Source of the DNA: Paragonimus skrjabini miyazakii
Taxonomy: Eukaryota > Platyhelminthes > Trematoda > Plagiorchiida > Troglotrematidae
DNA: 64,000 bases
Direction: 5' to 3'
NCBI GenBank assembly: GCA_014338405.1
Contig: JTDE01000717.1
Span: 131,532 to 195,531 of the forward strand
Shown: positions 47,486 through 59,224 of the stretch, one piece after another
Layout of the letters: each line of letters starts with the position of its first letter
Numbering within the stretch: position 1 is the stretch's first letter
Notes under the pieces: generated by a model
The model's input: the letters and a program-made list of their open reading frames with translations, nothing else
Told to the model about the DNA's origin: nothing
The model's database searches: none
Program-made: the position numbers and the translations under genes

Positions 47486-48021
47486 ATCAAAAGCAGCCGT
47501 TTGGTCTAAGAAGAATACGATCGTCGACTGCCTGTACGCATGCTGATGTTCTAGAGTCCATCGCCGGGTAGAAACGTGATCAACGCACTCTCGGTCGGAC
47601 CGGAATCCCGCCCGTATCTAACTTCCTCTGTTCTTAGTGAGTCGGCGTAACATAGGGCCAGTGGGTAACTTGGACGCAACAGACACTAGACTGATCCCCT
47701 TGTGGTTATGACAGACTTCGGGCCTTTTTTCTGAAAATGGGAATTACTGTTGGTAGACCCTAATCTTCGGTTTCACAAGCTGTCTGAGAGGGGCTTTGTT
47801 AGTTCTGGTATCAGCCCTTGCCAATCATCTTTGAAAAGAGGAGAGAGGGGATCGCGTCCACCAGTTTTGCTATGCTTCAGCAACTTCAGCTCTAAAGCCA
47901 CTTCTGCTTCCGACACAAGGCCGTCTGAAATGCAGTAACTAGCCACTCGGGTCCTGTCGTCTACATGGTCTGGTTGAGGTCAGCCAAATTGTTTCTCAAA
48001 ATGTTCAGCCAACCCTTCAAA

Positions 48022-49670
48022 TTAGCGCGATTGGCTGGTGATAAATGGATCATCTTTTTTACATATACTCTCATTTATGCTGACTCGAGGACCAGTACAA
48101 ACACGGATCGGGGAACAAGGCTTTCTGATATTCTCAGATAAAAAGGTTCGTTCAATCTCTTTCAACTGTTCGACCAAGCGATTCTCGCGGTCTTTGCACA
48201 ACCTCTTGGTGAGCTTGCGGTTAATTTCTCGGCGGTCATCATTATATGCAGAGCCAGGCGGAAACGACCGATGATTGTTCAGCAGATTTATCGAAGTGAC
48301 AGAAATCCAGTTCTGTCGCAACAACACAGCTCCTTCATTAGGTTCCCTCACCTGATGCAAACTTGGCAAGTTGCTCATCAATGCTTCTTAGTAAGTATTT
48401 TTTACGCTCTCCTCGCTCAAATGTTAGCTGACTACCTTGCATTTATGAGTGTACGACCTCTGGGCATATGACAAAACAAAACGAGCACGTACAACAGCAT
48501 GGATCGCATCCATATAGCTGCCCAAAAAAGCAAGACAGTCTAAAAGAGTTGCACCACCTGTAGCTGACTGCTATTTGGTCGAGTTGTGTCCGTGGTTATG
48601 AAGCAAAATGAGATCTCCATGTAACATAATGCCTCTTTCTGTGTTGAAATACTGTGTTCGAAACACAGAGAGCGTAATAAGTGCACAACTGCAGTAGTTT
48701 TTCACCACTGTCAGTGAGTTGTGCCCGGACTCCAAGCACACCTCCCAGCGGCTTCTCCTCTGGAGAAAGACGACCAAGCTGAGCAGTAGAATGGTCCGTT
48801 ATTATGATGACGTCGATGCGTGTGTGCTTCAGAAGGCCTACAAGAGCGTTGTATAACTTATCCGAAAGGTTATCTACAGCAGCGTACGCCAATATAACGA
48901 ACGTACAACGTTCTTCTACCTTGCGTTGACAGACTTTCACAGATGTACTGGTTCTTACAGCACACTGATATCCAATCGAGCAAACATTTCTGTTCTGAAA
49001 CTCAGTGTAATCCCCACTCCAGCTGGATTCAGCATCGGCGTCACTATAAACAGTGAGGGGGAAGCGCTTGACTTTAGAGGTGAGCTCAAGTGGATAACGG
49101 TGCTAGAATCGTAAACCCGCATCTTCGACACACAGCACACATCATATTTTAGATTTGAGAGGATGCTTGCCGGAGTAGCTTGCTGATTCACTTTTTGGAC
49201 AGTACAGACATTAGAAGCCTCAGTGTTTACCAGCTGTTCTGGTTTTCTAAACAATTATCACCCGAGTGTACAGGGAAGGTAGAATACATGAATGTCAAAA
49301 CAAAAGATCGCAACGGATGAAAAACGACACCATTGGAAGAACGATCACTTCTGATACTTCTCTATCGTTTACACAGTGGAAGGGAGTTGATTTGAGGAAC
49401 CCCACTCTGAGTCCCTGACTCAAAAGTCTGACCTTTGATATAACAAGATACAGGGTTTATTTGGATGACCCTAGCCCGATTCAATGGCTCAAGAACTTCA
49501 TTCACTTCGCAGTGAGGGGCTTGTCCAGCTTGATAGTGATGTGTACAAGGCATCGATGTCCGATTCTGAACACTGCTGTGCGCTTTGGTTGTATTAGGAA
49601 CCACATCAGGTTTTTGAATTAAACCAAGTGTTTCGAGCGCACTGGGTAATGAGCCGGCGGCCATGGTCAA
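48022..49670 (-). pseudogene. Linker, endonuclease and leader of RTE-like copy D
   Basis: Five frames in order match copy B. The endonuclease block contains AQLGRLSPEEKPLGGVLG and QHRKRHYVTWRS. The first strand has DVCCVSKMRV, where the catalytic SET has become SKM. The domain is inactive. Confidence 0.75.
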
Positions 49671-50029
49671 CCGTTGGACAGTCAGAGTGATCTTTGGATG
49701 AGGGTGCCTTTCCTAACCCTTTCCCTTATTCCGAAGACAGCAGTGTCTCAGCTAGAAAAGTGGTTCCGCTGAGTGTTGTTAGGATCGTACCTAACTATTT
49801 ATCCACTTCTACGCGGTCACTAGTGTGACATACAATCCCGTGGGTATAACTGCTTTTCGTCTGCGTGTTCCCCTCTGGCCTGTCTGATATGGTTCTATCA
49901 AGAAGGACCGGAGCCCTACTCAGCACAGTCCTGCGTACTGATAAAGTGCACAAGCCTGATCACCATGTCACAGTAGCAGAATAGGTCACGGCCGTTGGTT
50001 GGGAAAAGGAGTACCGATGCTCCACTACA

Positions 50030-50480
50030 AGTTGCAAGGTTAAAATATGATCCATACACCCGTCGTCAAGCCTGAAACCTGTCTGTTCTAACTGAACAGT
50101 TCATGTCTGCCAACAGATGATCACTAGGCAAACGATACGACGAAGTGGGCGTGACCAACGGCATAATCTGAATCAAGGAGGTTAACCCACAATAAACTGT
50201 AAACTTTGATGGAATGGTACCACCGATAGGTGACAAAGATGGAAGTAAACTTGCGTACACTGTTCAGCTGGATAAAGTAGTCCCCAGGTGAAGTGCTGTC
50301 GTTGTTTGTGCTGAACTGTGCAATTCGGTATATAGTCTATGAGGTGCACAGTCGTAACAGTCACTCGCCATTGCATTCGGCCACCAATAATGTGGCCACT
50401 TCTCTCCTGGAGTAAGACGATCAAGTTTTTTATACAGGTTACCAGCAGGCAGAATGAGGTTTGGACGTCCAGGTTGTTTC
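50030..50480 (-). mobile_element. RTE-like fragments (copy E)
   Basis: At 50045-50110 the plus strand matches the copy B region at 38900-38955 (GGTTAAAATATGATC vs GGTAAAAATATGGTC). At 50180-50480 the minus frame QRQHFTWGLLYPAE and following residues match the endonuclease block after TWRP. Its order differs from intact copies by a large deletion. It lies directly 5' of copy D in the same orientation. Confidence 0.5.
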
Positions 50481-51159
50481 AGAAGAACAAAAACAGTAGT
50501 AAGGAAGGCGTTTTGAAAACGTTCGAACTACTAACTGTTGGAGCATATGACAAATAAACAATATTCTTCTGGTCCGTATCGACCAACTTCGACCGGCGCG
50601 TCAAGTCTGAAGGCATTTAGACGACCAGTCAATGGGGTACAACTGATCTAATACACTTTTGAGTAGTGTTCGTGAGCTTACCAACCTTGTGGGCGTTCTG
50701 CTCCTTGGATCTACTAATTTTCGCAAACAAGGCCACGAAAAGAACGTGGACTTAACTCACACGGTCCATTATGAAGTTCGCTGAGCGTTAAATACGCTTA
50801 CTCAAGAAGCACGTATATTGTTCTGGACGATTAAAAATGAACTAATACTTCGCATGTTTTTTAACAGACTCTAAGATATCTTAATAAAACAAAATGTATG
50901 CAGAGTAATCAAAAAAGCATACCAACAGTTTGGAGGAATACATTATTACAGGAGTGAACCATATTCGCAGATATAGTTATAGACATGTATTATATATATA
51001 TATATATATACATAACGGAATACAATGCGTAACTAAGACAAAGTGAAGGGCACAAATGTCCGTTTTAATCAACATATACTCATAGTGAATCCACAGCGGT
51101 ATAAACGACCTCATAGTTCTTTGCAATTTACTATGCTCACAGACTGCGACCATCTGACT
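50481..51159. other. No gene recognised; AT microsatellite
   Basis: A (TA)n run at about 50992-51010 (ATATATATATATATATATA). Nothing else recognised. Confidence 0.5.
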
Positions 51160-51262
51160 ACATATAGAAGCGAAACGTGTGAGACAAGCATTCTTAGGTT
51201 TGACTGAAATATCTTGATAATCTCCAGATTTCGTTTACTGCCACTTTTTATGGACAATGACT
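51160..51262 (+). repeat. Inverted repeat, left arm
   Basis: CATATAGAAGCGAAACGTGT through TTTACTGCCACTTTTTATGG aligns with the reverse complement of 52006-52115. Blocks such as TTTACTGCCACTTTTTATGG are identical; the rest is diverged. It may be two inverted copies of one interspersed repeat or the arms of an element about 0.95 kb long. Confidence 0.65.
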
Positions 51263-52005
51263 ATAGTGAAGTCGGTGTAGGTTTAACCTGCCTGGTTCAT
51301 AATGGTGTACATGGGGCGTTCATTGAGTTTACTGGGGACCCATTTGAATTGGCTTAGGACAGCTATAGATCTACAGCTGGATTACTGCTTTAATCGTTGT
51401 TCTCTTTCTAACGACTCCTACGACACCCCATGACAACACGAAGTTTAGGCAAGGCTAGTGAAAAACGAACTGCTTAGTTTGTGGAGAAATACATCACAGA
51501 ACCGGGTAATATTAGAATGCAGTGGAATGCGATGCACACTTTGAGCAACCGAAATGAACCAGCTCACTATTGTACTCCATACGCACTCACTTCGTGCCTG
51601 TAGCGGCATAACTGTCCTCATGCACGAGAATGTATTTTGCTACCCGCATACACCCCGAACATGTAGCTATTGCCGACTTTACTATAGTTGTAGCGACCCT
51701 ATTCGTTATTGTTAACTATGTTAGAGCTACGAGTGCCATTTGTACTCTTTTTGTTTCCTACTTTCCCATGTACTTAAACATTTATTTGAACGAGTAAAAA
51801 TGCCGACAACTACCCCGCGCACTCAAACGTACGACCCCGCTGTGTGCACGTTTGTCGCTCCGCTCTGTAATCGCTTCGTATTTGTATCCGTTTACTCTAG
51901 CGTTGACCTCGCAGGTCAACAATATACTCTTTGTCTACTTGCTGTATTATTCCCAACCGGCTGTCTTCGGTTCGCTCGATCCTATTCATACTCAACGCGT
52001 TGACT
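51263..52005. other. Segment between inverted repeat arms
   Basis: About 740 bp. The part 51715-52003 is pyrimidine-rich on plus and open for 87 codons (MYSFCFLLSHVLKHLFERV...). It could be LTR-like or chance; no motif supports either. Confidence 0.25.
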
Positions 52006-52115
52006 AGATGGACGCATCCATAAAAAGTGGCAGTAAACCATACCAAAAGACCAGCACAACATTTCAGTCACATCTAAGAATATTTGTCCCACACGTTTCA
52101 GTTCTATATAAAAAC
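52006..52115 (-). repeat. Inverted repeat, right arm
   Basis: CCATAAAAAGTGGCAGTAAA and CTAAGAATATTTGTCCCACA are the reverse complement of the left arm at 51160-51262, with scattered differences. Confidence 0.65.
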
Positions 52116-53144
52116 AGACTCGAGTCCAATCAGCCAATACAACCGCGGACTGGATCAACACGCGATATCTGAAAGTCGGTTCACACAAAAATTTCTAAAA
52201 AATCCAGTGATATGAAGGCTTCATCAAGTTTAAGTAAAATGGTACAAACAGTGTTGTTAAAAAATATATAAAACATGACAAACATGACGTGTAAAACAGC
52301 CTTCGAACTCATCTCAGTGACACGTGCAAAGAAGGTACATTCGGAGATGCTTAGCAGCCCATATGTGTAGAAAAATATAGAAAAAGGTCTATAAACATAA
52401 CATATATGTATATACCTATGTATATGCATATGGTTGGCGGCATCCGAAACGGATTAGCCTGTCACAGTGACCGAAGCCAAAGGACGCCTGCACTTTAAAC
52501 CATCACCGCAAGTGGCTTGCGCGGCACAACTTGCAGTTCCACTCACACACCACGTATATGCATATACATGTATCATCTAGCCAGTTATAATGCCATGGCA
52601 TTACAAATGGTCAGCTGATACATATATATATCTGTGGGTCTACATGACCTGAAGTATATACATATAGGCACAAATATACGACTTTAATTATCATCATACG
52701 AATCGACGCATCTATTTTTTTTCTTTTTCTATGTAAATATATGCACTTCCACAACGGAAAATTTATAATTACGTGCTGTTGATCGGGGAGCGCGTTCCGG
52801 TAGTAATTAATTTGACAACGAATTTATCTATCAACCAACCAGATAATTGGATCGTTCAAATGATATCTGTCATGGCATGAAAGGAAACCGCCTCCCGCGG
52901 TATTTGAAAACACGATCATACCAGGCGCGGTCATTGTGATCAAGGTAGCCCAGTAAAACTATTTCATTTTGTGGTACTATTATTTGTAATTAGGTTTATG
53001 AATTCGGTCACTCGTGGTTTCGAAACGGGATAATGAGTGAACTCAGCTCTCGAGTTTATAGAACGTTCGTAATAAAACAGCAGACCTGGCGAGCGAAATT
53101 TCAATTAAATTTCCGTTATATCATTGGGTTTACAATAGAGAATT
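52116..53144. other. No gene recognised; TA-rich simple sequence
   Basis: Several TATATG/CATATA-rich tracts (52400-52680). Nothing else supported. Confidence 0.4.
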
Positions 53145-53480
53145 TTCAGCGATTTCGGCGATTTCGTCACGAATTCGAGGTTGGAGGCCCAAGTCATCCG
53201 GATACAGTCAGTTCATCTGTTTCGATGTCAACCGTTTCCTGTTGACCCGAAGAGCAGTCATTGAAAACAGGGTATGGCATCGCATTTGAGGGTTACAGAG
53301 ATTACTGAGCACACAGTAAGCTACTAATCTGACAACTTCTTAATCCAGCGATTCAGCGATTGATACACGGGTTCGAAGCAGTAGCCCGAGAGTTTCGGAT
53401 CTAGTCGGTTTTTCTTGTTCAGTGTCAAGCGGGCGTCTGTTGATATGAAAGGCAGTCATTGAAAACAGGGTGTTGGACCG
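53145..53480. repeat. Imperfect tandem duplication, about 198-bp period
   Basis: GCAGTCATTGAAAACAGGGT occurs at 53254 and 53452, and flanking blocks (AGCGATT..., GGTTCGAAG/ATTCGAGG..., GTGTCAA/GATGTCAA) repeat at the same spacing. It lies directly downstream of the CR1-like RT end at 53540 on its strand, so it is probably part of that element's 3' untranslated region. Confidence 0.55.
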
Positions 53481-53539
53481 CTCTTGGGAATTACAGTAAA
53501 TATCAAAAAACAAACTAAGATTACTTGCGTAAATGGATT

Positions 53540-54040
53540 TTTGGAAAATGAGAATCAAGTGAGGCTTTAAAGCGATCGCTAGAGGCGTGACTGACGACCT
53601 CAGCAGGAAGACTGTTCCAGAAGTTAACAACCCTGTAGGAAAAAAACTGCCGTCTAAGAAAGATCTGAGGACGAAGCTTGAAGAGCTTCTTGTTATGCCA
53701 TTGCCGACCGTCATCATTTGCTACATTGAAGAACTAATCAACGAAGTCTACTTTAAAGAGGAGGTGTGTGAAAATTAAATCACCACTGAGCCGTCGAAAT
53801 TCGTGTGGATATAGATCAAGATTTTCAAGTCAAGATTCGTACGCGACAATTCTTAGGCCCAGGACTAGTTTGGTAGCCGCATGCTGGACGCGCTCAACAG
53901 CTAATGTGTCTTTCTTCAGTCCGGTATACATGACTTAATTAGCCTACTCGAGGAGCGGCCTTATATAAACCCCGTAAAGCGTTTGGAGCGCTTTCTTGTC
54001 TATGCGGGAGAAAGTGCGCTTAATCGTCCTAAGATAGGCT
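53540..54040 (-). pseudogene. C-terminal end of a CR1/Jockey-like reverse transcriptase
   Basis: On minus, one frame with three or four stops reads ALQTLYGVYIRPLLE, then GLKKDTLAVERVQHAATKLV, HEFRRLSGDLI and RRQFFSYRVVNFWNSLPAEV. This is the typical end of CR1/Jockey-type LINE proteins (LYxxxVRPxLEY, ERVQRxATK, RVxxxWNSLPxxVV). The palm and endonuclease are absent, so it is a 5'-truncated insertion. Confidence 0.8.
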
Positions 54041-54829
54041 TAATCAGTCCTGGGCGAAGTGGTGTTTTAGCTGTCTGATCTTCCACGGAGGCGATGGGAT
54101 CACAAACGACGGGAAAGATCCAAGCTCCCAAAAAGTGATGCACGCATCACTCAAACAGAGTACAACAACAGACAACTGGTTATTCGTACAACTATCAAAC
54201 TGACGCGATAATTCTAAAGCGTTTGGGTTAAAGTCCAATTAACGGTCAGAAATAGGAGAGAAAGAAAGTACATGAGTGAACACTTTTGGGGGATATTGTT
54301 TGGTCGGGTTTTCACATGATTAAACCTGGGAACTTGATGCACTAGCTACCATTATACTTGCGGTTCATGCAGTGAAAAGGAATAGATGAAGAGACCAGCG
54401 AGTTGTATTGGTGTTTGCTGAGTCCGGTACAACTTAGTTGGTACCACTCCTGGCACTGATAGAACCACACATCATCTTGTACGAATAGCTTGCATCTGTA
54501 ACCGCCGCAAGTGCTGGTTCAGTAGGTGTCTGCCGAGTCCCAGCCCCTGGACCTGATGCTATTCATCGTCAATAGGAGAAATGATATACCACCAAGAGTG
54601 AGTTTACAACAATTCACTGGAAAACGCACATATTACGTTGCATAATGAATCAATACGTTATTCGACACGGAATGGCGGCAACCATATGTAGTGTTTGAGG
54701 CACAGGTCACTATTAAGGCAAAAATACTAATAGACAACGGCAGTGAGGAAATTTGAACCAGATTCTGAGTTGTCCGAATCTATTGATGTTCACTTACCAC
54801 TGGACGAAATAAGCGGACTAGGTTATTGG
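54041..54829. other. No gene recognised
   Basis: Stop-rich. Nothing supported. Confidence 0.4.
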
Positions 54830-55180
54830 CGTCGGTGTCGTCTACCTTGACTTCGCTGAAGGGTTTGATCGTGTGCGCCGCTTGGATTAAACTTGCAAGA
54901 TTCCCTACTATGAAGCACAAGGTAACCTTCTTAACTGATTGGAGTCATACCTTACCAATCGACGTCATCATGTACGAGTTGGTACTCTAGTTTCCATGAG
55001 AGTTTCATTGGGTGTGTACGCATCAATGTCCTGTTCCTGGACTGTTTCAGTTTTTTATCCTCATCGATGATGTCCCCGTTTCGGTTCCGTCTCCACCGTT
55101 ACTGCCTGCAGATGGCTTTGAGGTTAGGCTGCCATTGGGTACACATGATGAAGATCTACTCGATTAACCGCTTATCCAAA
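54830..55180 (+). pseudogene. CR1/Jockey-like RT palm fragment (plus)
   Basis: Reads VVYLDFAEGFDRV (motif A, Asp kept), then SYLTNRRHHVRVGTLVSMRV, and after frame shifts LPADGFEVRLPLG where motif C should be FADDFKV-like: the second Asp is Gly. It faces the opposite way to the other CR1-like pieces. Dead fragment. Confidence 0.65.
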
Positions 55181-55363
55181 CCCCGGCACAATAGGAGTTC
55201 TAACGAAAGACCAATCCAAACGTCGCGTTGAAGATACTGCGCTAGGATCAGAAAACCCGGCTCAATGTTACTGGTATGTGCGCGTTTCGGTTGGATCCAC
55301 CTGTCTGTATTGCAGGTCCGAGATGTGTCCATGTAGCAGTAAGATTTGGGGCTTTCGTGGGAT

Positions 55364-56052
55364 TTATTTCTCTTTCAAAATGTTGTCAGTTATACTGTCT
55401 GTGTAAAGTTTCCGTGTGTCCACCAGGATACCTTTCACTTTGGACTCATAATCAACCTTGGTCATGATAACTCTACCGAAAACTTTGTCTGGTTGGAGGA
55501 AAACCATATCTTTCATCTCTAGCAGTTGTTTCAAGGCTTGATAATGTTCAGATGCCAGACGGCATTGCTGGCGCACCGGTGAAATCAGGAATTGGTACGG
55601 AATGTCGACCGACTTCGCGCCGAACCATCCTTTGTAGTCCTGTGACAACGTATTGATGTCTTCAGTTGGTCATGCAGGTTCACATATTGTATCTGTATTC
55701 AGTCGACACCTTCGGGAGGAATTTTTACTCTTAGTCCGAGGGATAGAACCTCCAAGTGTGTCCGCACAAATTGAGTTGACGATAGGTTCTGCACCTGTTT
55801 CAAGCCATCTGTAAGAAGTAGGCACTCGTTGTCCGAACGCGACAAAATTCCTTGAAAACTGTGCAGAATCTTTGTTCTAGTATTTTTCAGTATGATTCTG
55901 ACAAAATTCTTAAACTTTGTACGGCATATCAGCAACAGACTGTTAAGTGTAGATGTGAAACGTCGTTGAGTCTCTAGATATTTGTTCAGCCTTCCTTGTG
56001 AAGCCTCGATATGCGAAGTTGCTAGAAGTTGTAACCCTTCTCCGTTGTACAA
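55364..56052 (-). pseudogene. Penelope-like element, N-terminal part of the RT protein
   Basis: Two frames (56052-55699 and 55648-55364) separated by a frame break. The first ends LEVLSLGLRVKIPPEGVD. The second has EHYQALKQLLEMKDMVFLQP then DKVFGRVIMTKVDYESKVKG. In PLE proteins the region before the RT reads L-S-x-G-x-x-F-xx-P and later I-x-x-P/A-D-K-G-xx-V-V-xx-x-x-x-Y-xx-K-M-xx-I-L. Here the conserved DKG is DKV. The RT palm and GIY-YIG endonuclease are missing: sequence stops matching near 55364. A 5' fragment only. Confidence 0.75.
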
Positions 56053-58076
56053 ATCACGTGGTACAAGTTATCATAAAGTGGTGAGTGTATGCGGTTGGAA
56101 GAACGAGAAGTTATTGGCCTGAACCATAAATAAAAATACGCGAGCAGACAGATAGTGAGTTATAAGTGCACATTGTGAATCAGGAGGTCAGGAGTACTAG
56201 GTATTTAGAACGGGAGTAAACTGCGACCAGTGAGCATGTAGCTGAAACTTGGAATCTACAGCTGGTTGCACAAGCATTGCATTCTATAGAAGTGTATTCA
56301 ATCGATCAGTGACACGTCCAGATAATAAAGATTCAGCTCACAAGCGGTCAGATCGATGTTTGTTTAACTTTAGAAAGTGTCTATGGCGACGCCACAGCCA
56401 TGCTGACATAGACAGTCCAGTGAGGTCAAGACCAATGCAACGGGCTAGTATACAAATACGTGTAAAGCGGGAGCACGACAGCGTGATGCGATATAGCGCA
56501 GGTGTAAGTAATAACAAGCATCTTTCAATGACTCGATGATCCTTTCCGTTGTTGCTTCCTCCGACTGGCCCAGGCAAGTAGCCATCGCGAAACTTGGGAG
56601 GTGGAGGGAGAAGGTACATGTTATTAGGTGTGCAGCTTGATTGGCGTTGTTTCTGTTACATGACTGCATCTGTCTGTAGGTTCTGTTCATATGCAACCGT
56701 CACCTAATTCAGACAGACAAAATGCTGGATGAATGACCGTCCGGGCGCTGTCGATTGTTTGACGCAACAGACTACATCTTTAAGTGCTTCGTCGGTAACG
56801 TGGGGAAATTTCCACCCTCTGTAGAGCTTAGGCGGAACCCTTAGAGATGGTATAGCACCAGAAGACCCCAACTCATCTCTTGGTTAGAACTAAGCCCCAT
56901 GAACTCTTCTGCCAAAGTAAGCATTCTAATGACAGTAAGTTGCTTGTAGGTGTGGCCACGCTAGCTGGTGACCATGCACGAGGTTTGAGTAAATGTGGCG
57001 AATATGTCCCGTTGTCAGTAATGGCCCATGGTTGTCAGTCGGAAGGAGTGCATCGGAGGCCAGTAGATGTTCCCACCCCAACTTCAGGAGGTGAATGGTT
57101 TAGCCCGTGGACGCGAGGACGGCGGACCGATACGCCGAGTTAGTGCAATCTCCCAATCGCATGTTGTCTCATGATTGAGTTGAGCTCCAGGCAAAACTTC
57201 CAGCGCGGGGTTAGCTCGCTCAGCGAGACTGTTTCTTTCCGGACGACGTGCTACTGTGCGGGACTTTAATTTTCGAGATTCAGCATATTTCTGTCGCGTC
57301 ACATATTTTAAGAGTTGGGCTCCCGGTCAGAGTACAGCTGACGTGGTGTACCACAGCGTGAAATCCAACCATTGACCATTATTTTAGCAAGCTTTCAAGG
57401 GTTTATAGCTGGAATGGCAACTGCAACTCACTACTTAAGAAACAACTCAACTACGGCCTGCACGTCGCCGTCGTGTCTTTGTCTCTTGTAACTCCCCGAA
57501 AATATCTACTCTACTCATCTCACTCGAAGATCTTGTTGTTATAGACCATGTTCAGTGAACCGTGAAGCCCAGGAAGTTATAATTGGTGGTTCAAGAGTTG
57601 GATTTTTACAGGGTGGAACATACAGATATCCTTCTGATATTTGTGACAACATCGACCAAAAGTTGTTAGAAACAGAATGCTGATTGTCATTTCCACTGCA
57701 TAAGATGTGGCCGCATTAGTACAGGAGAGTCAAACCAATGATAAACAGATCATCGGTGGTTAACGGTAGGTTGTTTAATTTAACGCTTGCGAATCTTCAC
57801 CCTTTAGATACTCACCTCAAGGGTTCTCCGGTGTAATGAATTGTATCCACAGAAAATATTGAAGATATGTAGGAACCTCGCTGTTCGCCAAGTACCACTT
57901 CATAGTCGAACCTGGAAAGGGAAATCCCGCGAACCAACTCGCCAAACTGTTCTCCACCTTATATCATGCATAAGTGTTGTATATAGTACAATATACTTGG
58001 AGCCATTATCAAACATTGCTGCTTTTAATCCATTCAAAGGATGATCCGGCTGACCTAGCCAATAAAGAATGTCTTA
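56053..58076. other. No gene recognised
   Basis: A GC-richer part around 56880-57300 has overlapping frames on both strands (87 codons plus, 72 codons minus) without motifs. It may be repeat-derived. The rest is stop-rich. Confidence 0.35.
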
Positions 58077-58362
58077 GTAGCTGCTTCAACCTGATCCACA
58101 TGAACTATGATTAACGTCTGTCTGTGCAGTATTGGTTCACACTAGTAGCTGCTTGAACCCGATCAACCTGAACTAGGAAGAACGTCTGAGTATGCAGTAC
58201 AGGTTCACACTAATAGATGATTCATCCTCATTCAATTAAGCTATGAATAACGCCTGCGTATGTAGTATATGTTCACACCAGTAGCTGCTCCAGTCGATTC
58301 ACCTAGACTATCAACAACGTCTCAGAATGCACTATGTGTTCCAAACAGTAACTGTTTCAAAG
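58077..58362 (+). repeat. Tandem array, 68-bp unit, four copies plus a partial
   Basis: Units at 58077-58144, 58145-58212, 58213-58280 and 58281-58347, then about 15 bases of a fifth. Each starts like GTAGCTGCTTCAACC, carries AACGTCTG near the middle and ends in GGTTCACACTA or a variant. The first three are exactly 68 bp and the fourth 67. Differences are substitutions. Confidence 0.85.
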
Positions 58363-58394
58363 AGAAATGTTATAAATATCGTGTAGGAAAGGAA

Positions 58395-58810
58395 GCTAGA
58401 AGTGTTGTCATATATGTTTCACTATCAAGTGTTTCGGTGTTCTTGTTGAAATACAAAGCAAACACAGTATGGTCGTATATATTCCCATTTCGACCATATC
58501 TGCGAAACGTCGCAAAGTGAAGCGCTCCCAGGCTATAGGATGACGTATTTCATCTCGAGAAATGGCAATGATCGCATTTATAAGACTTCAAAAAGTGAGC
58601 TAACGTCAATTACGGATTGTTTTCGCGAAAATGGTGAAAAAACTTTCATCACCAAGCTAATAATTTTGGGGCTCATTCAATGTATTCCAATTTTTCCATT
58701 AACGCCGCTTATTTACAATCGATGTACTGTGAGTGCTTTGCCTGAAATTCCGATTTTAAAATTTCATAAAATATTTAAAAGTCGAGGATTCGCGCCAAAA
58801 GGATCGTTTT
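58395..58810 (+). repeat. Direct repeat Y, copy 1
   Basis: Aligns with 59225-59612: TATGTTTCACTATCAAG vs CATGTTTCACTGCCAAAG, ATTTATAAGACTTCAAAAAG vs ACTTATAGGACATAAAAAAG, TTTTCGCGAAAATGGTG vs TTTTCGCAAAAATGGTG, GCGCCAAAAGGATCG vs GCGCCAAAATGACCG. The 116-codon frame at 58540-58890 crosses it but is not conserved in copy 2, so I do not call a gene. Confidence 0.75.
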
Positions 58811-59224
58811 GCCTTTTGAACGACCTTCAAGGCGAATCCCGTGAAACGGATAATTGCCATAAGAATATCTCCTTGTACTGCGATAGATAACTGGCGTTCC
58901 AAACTCCAAGTAGTGACTCACTAAAAAATATGCCTCCTGGTAACCGGTTTACGGCCTTAGACATTCTGTTTCCTTATGGTGTTTCGTATGAACGCCAGGC
59001 GACCCGAATCGAGTTCGAAACATTGTAGTAGAGTAAACGTGATTAACGTCTGAGGGTTCTCAATGATAAAGTGGGACATATGACCCACTTTTGCAATCGT
59101 CCACATGCACCAGGGGCGGAAACGGCAATATGTCAGCCATTTTTAACCATTTCCAGGAACATTTTGTCGACCACTGTCTATCCGAAACCTTGCAAAAAGG
59201 GAGGAAATGAATAAATTTCGTATA
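58811..59224. other. Spacer between direct repeats
   Basis: No gene recognised. GATTAACGTCTGAGG at 59041 resembles the middle of the 68-bp tandem unit. Confidence 0.35.

Larger units (their letters stand above)
46228..49985 (-). mobile_element. RTE-like non-LTR retrotransposon, copy D (long, decayed)
   Basis: The 3' end at 46228 is an imperfect CAT tract with the same AACAGCC...GAGCCTACC start as copy B. The 5' end is near 49985. Pieces on minus: leader (49670-49362), first endonuclease strand (49254-48955), endonuclease (48940-48596), linker (48381-48022), RT palm (47485-47069) and RT C-terminal part (46734-46534). Many stops and shifts. The RT motif reads YVDD and the endonuclease GDFNA strand has become ITDHSTAQ. 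Older than copy B. Confidence 0.85.

Noticed and set aside
51160..51205. GCGAAACGTGTGAGAC in the inverted repeat looked like a hammerhead 3' half
   Set aside because: The upstream CTGATGA core is absent (CTGACTA), and the expected NUH cleavage triplet reads GAC. The partner arm does not restore either, so I call only an inverted repeat.
51715..52005. Possible LTR (starts TGTTAGAGCTACGAG)
   Set aside because: No second copy in the window, no primer-binding site and no clear CA end.
53033..53778. Plus-strand frames over the CR1-like 3' end
   Set aside because: They are shadows of the minus-strand LINE reading RVVNFWNSLP.
58540..58890. 116-codon frame inside direct repeat Y
   Set aside because: The matching part of copy 2 is full of stops and frame changes, so the reading is not conserved.
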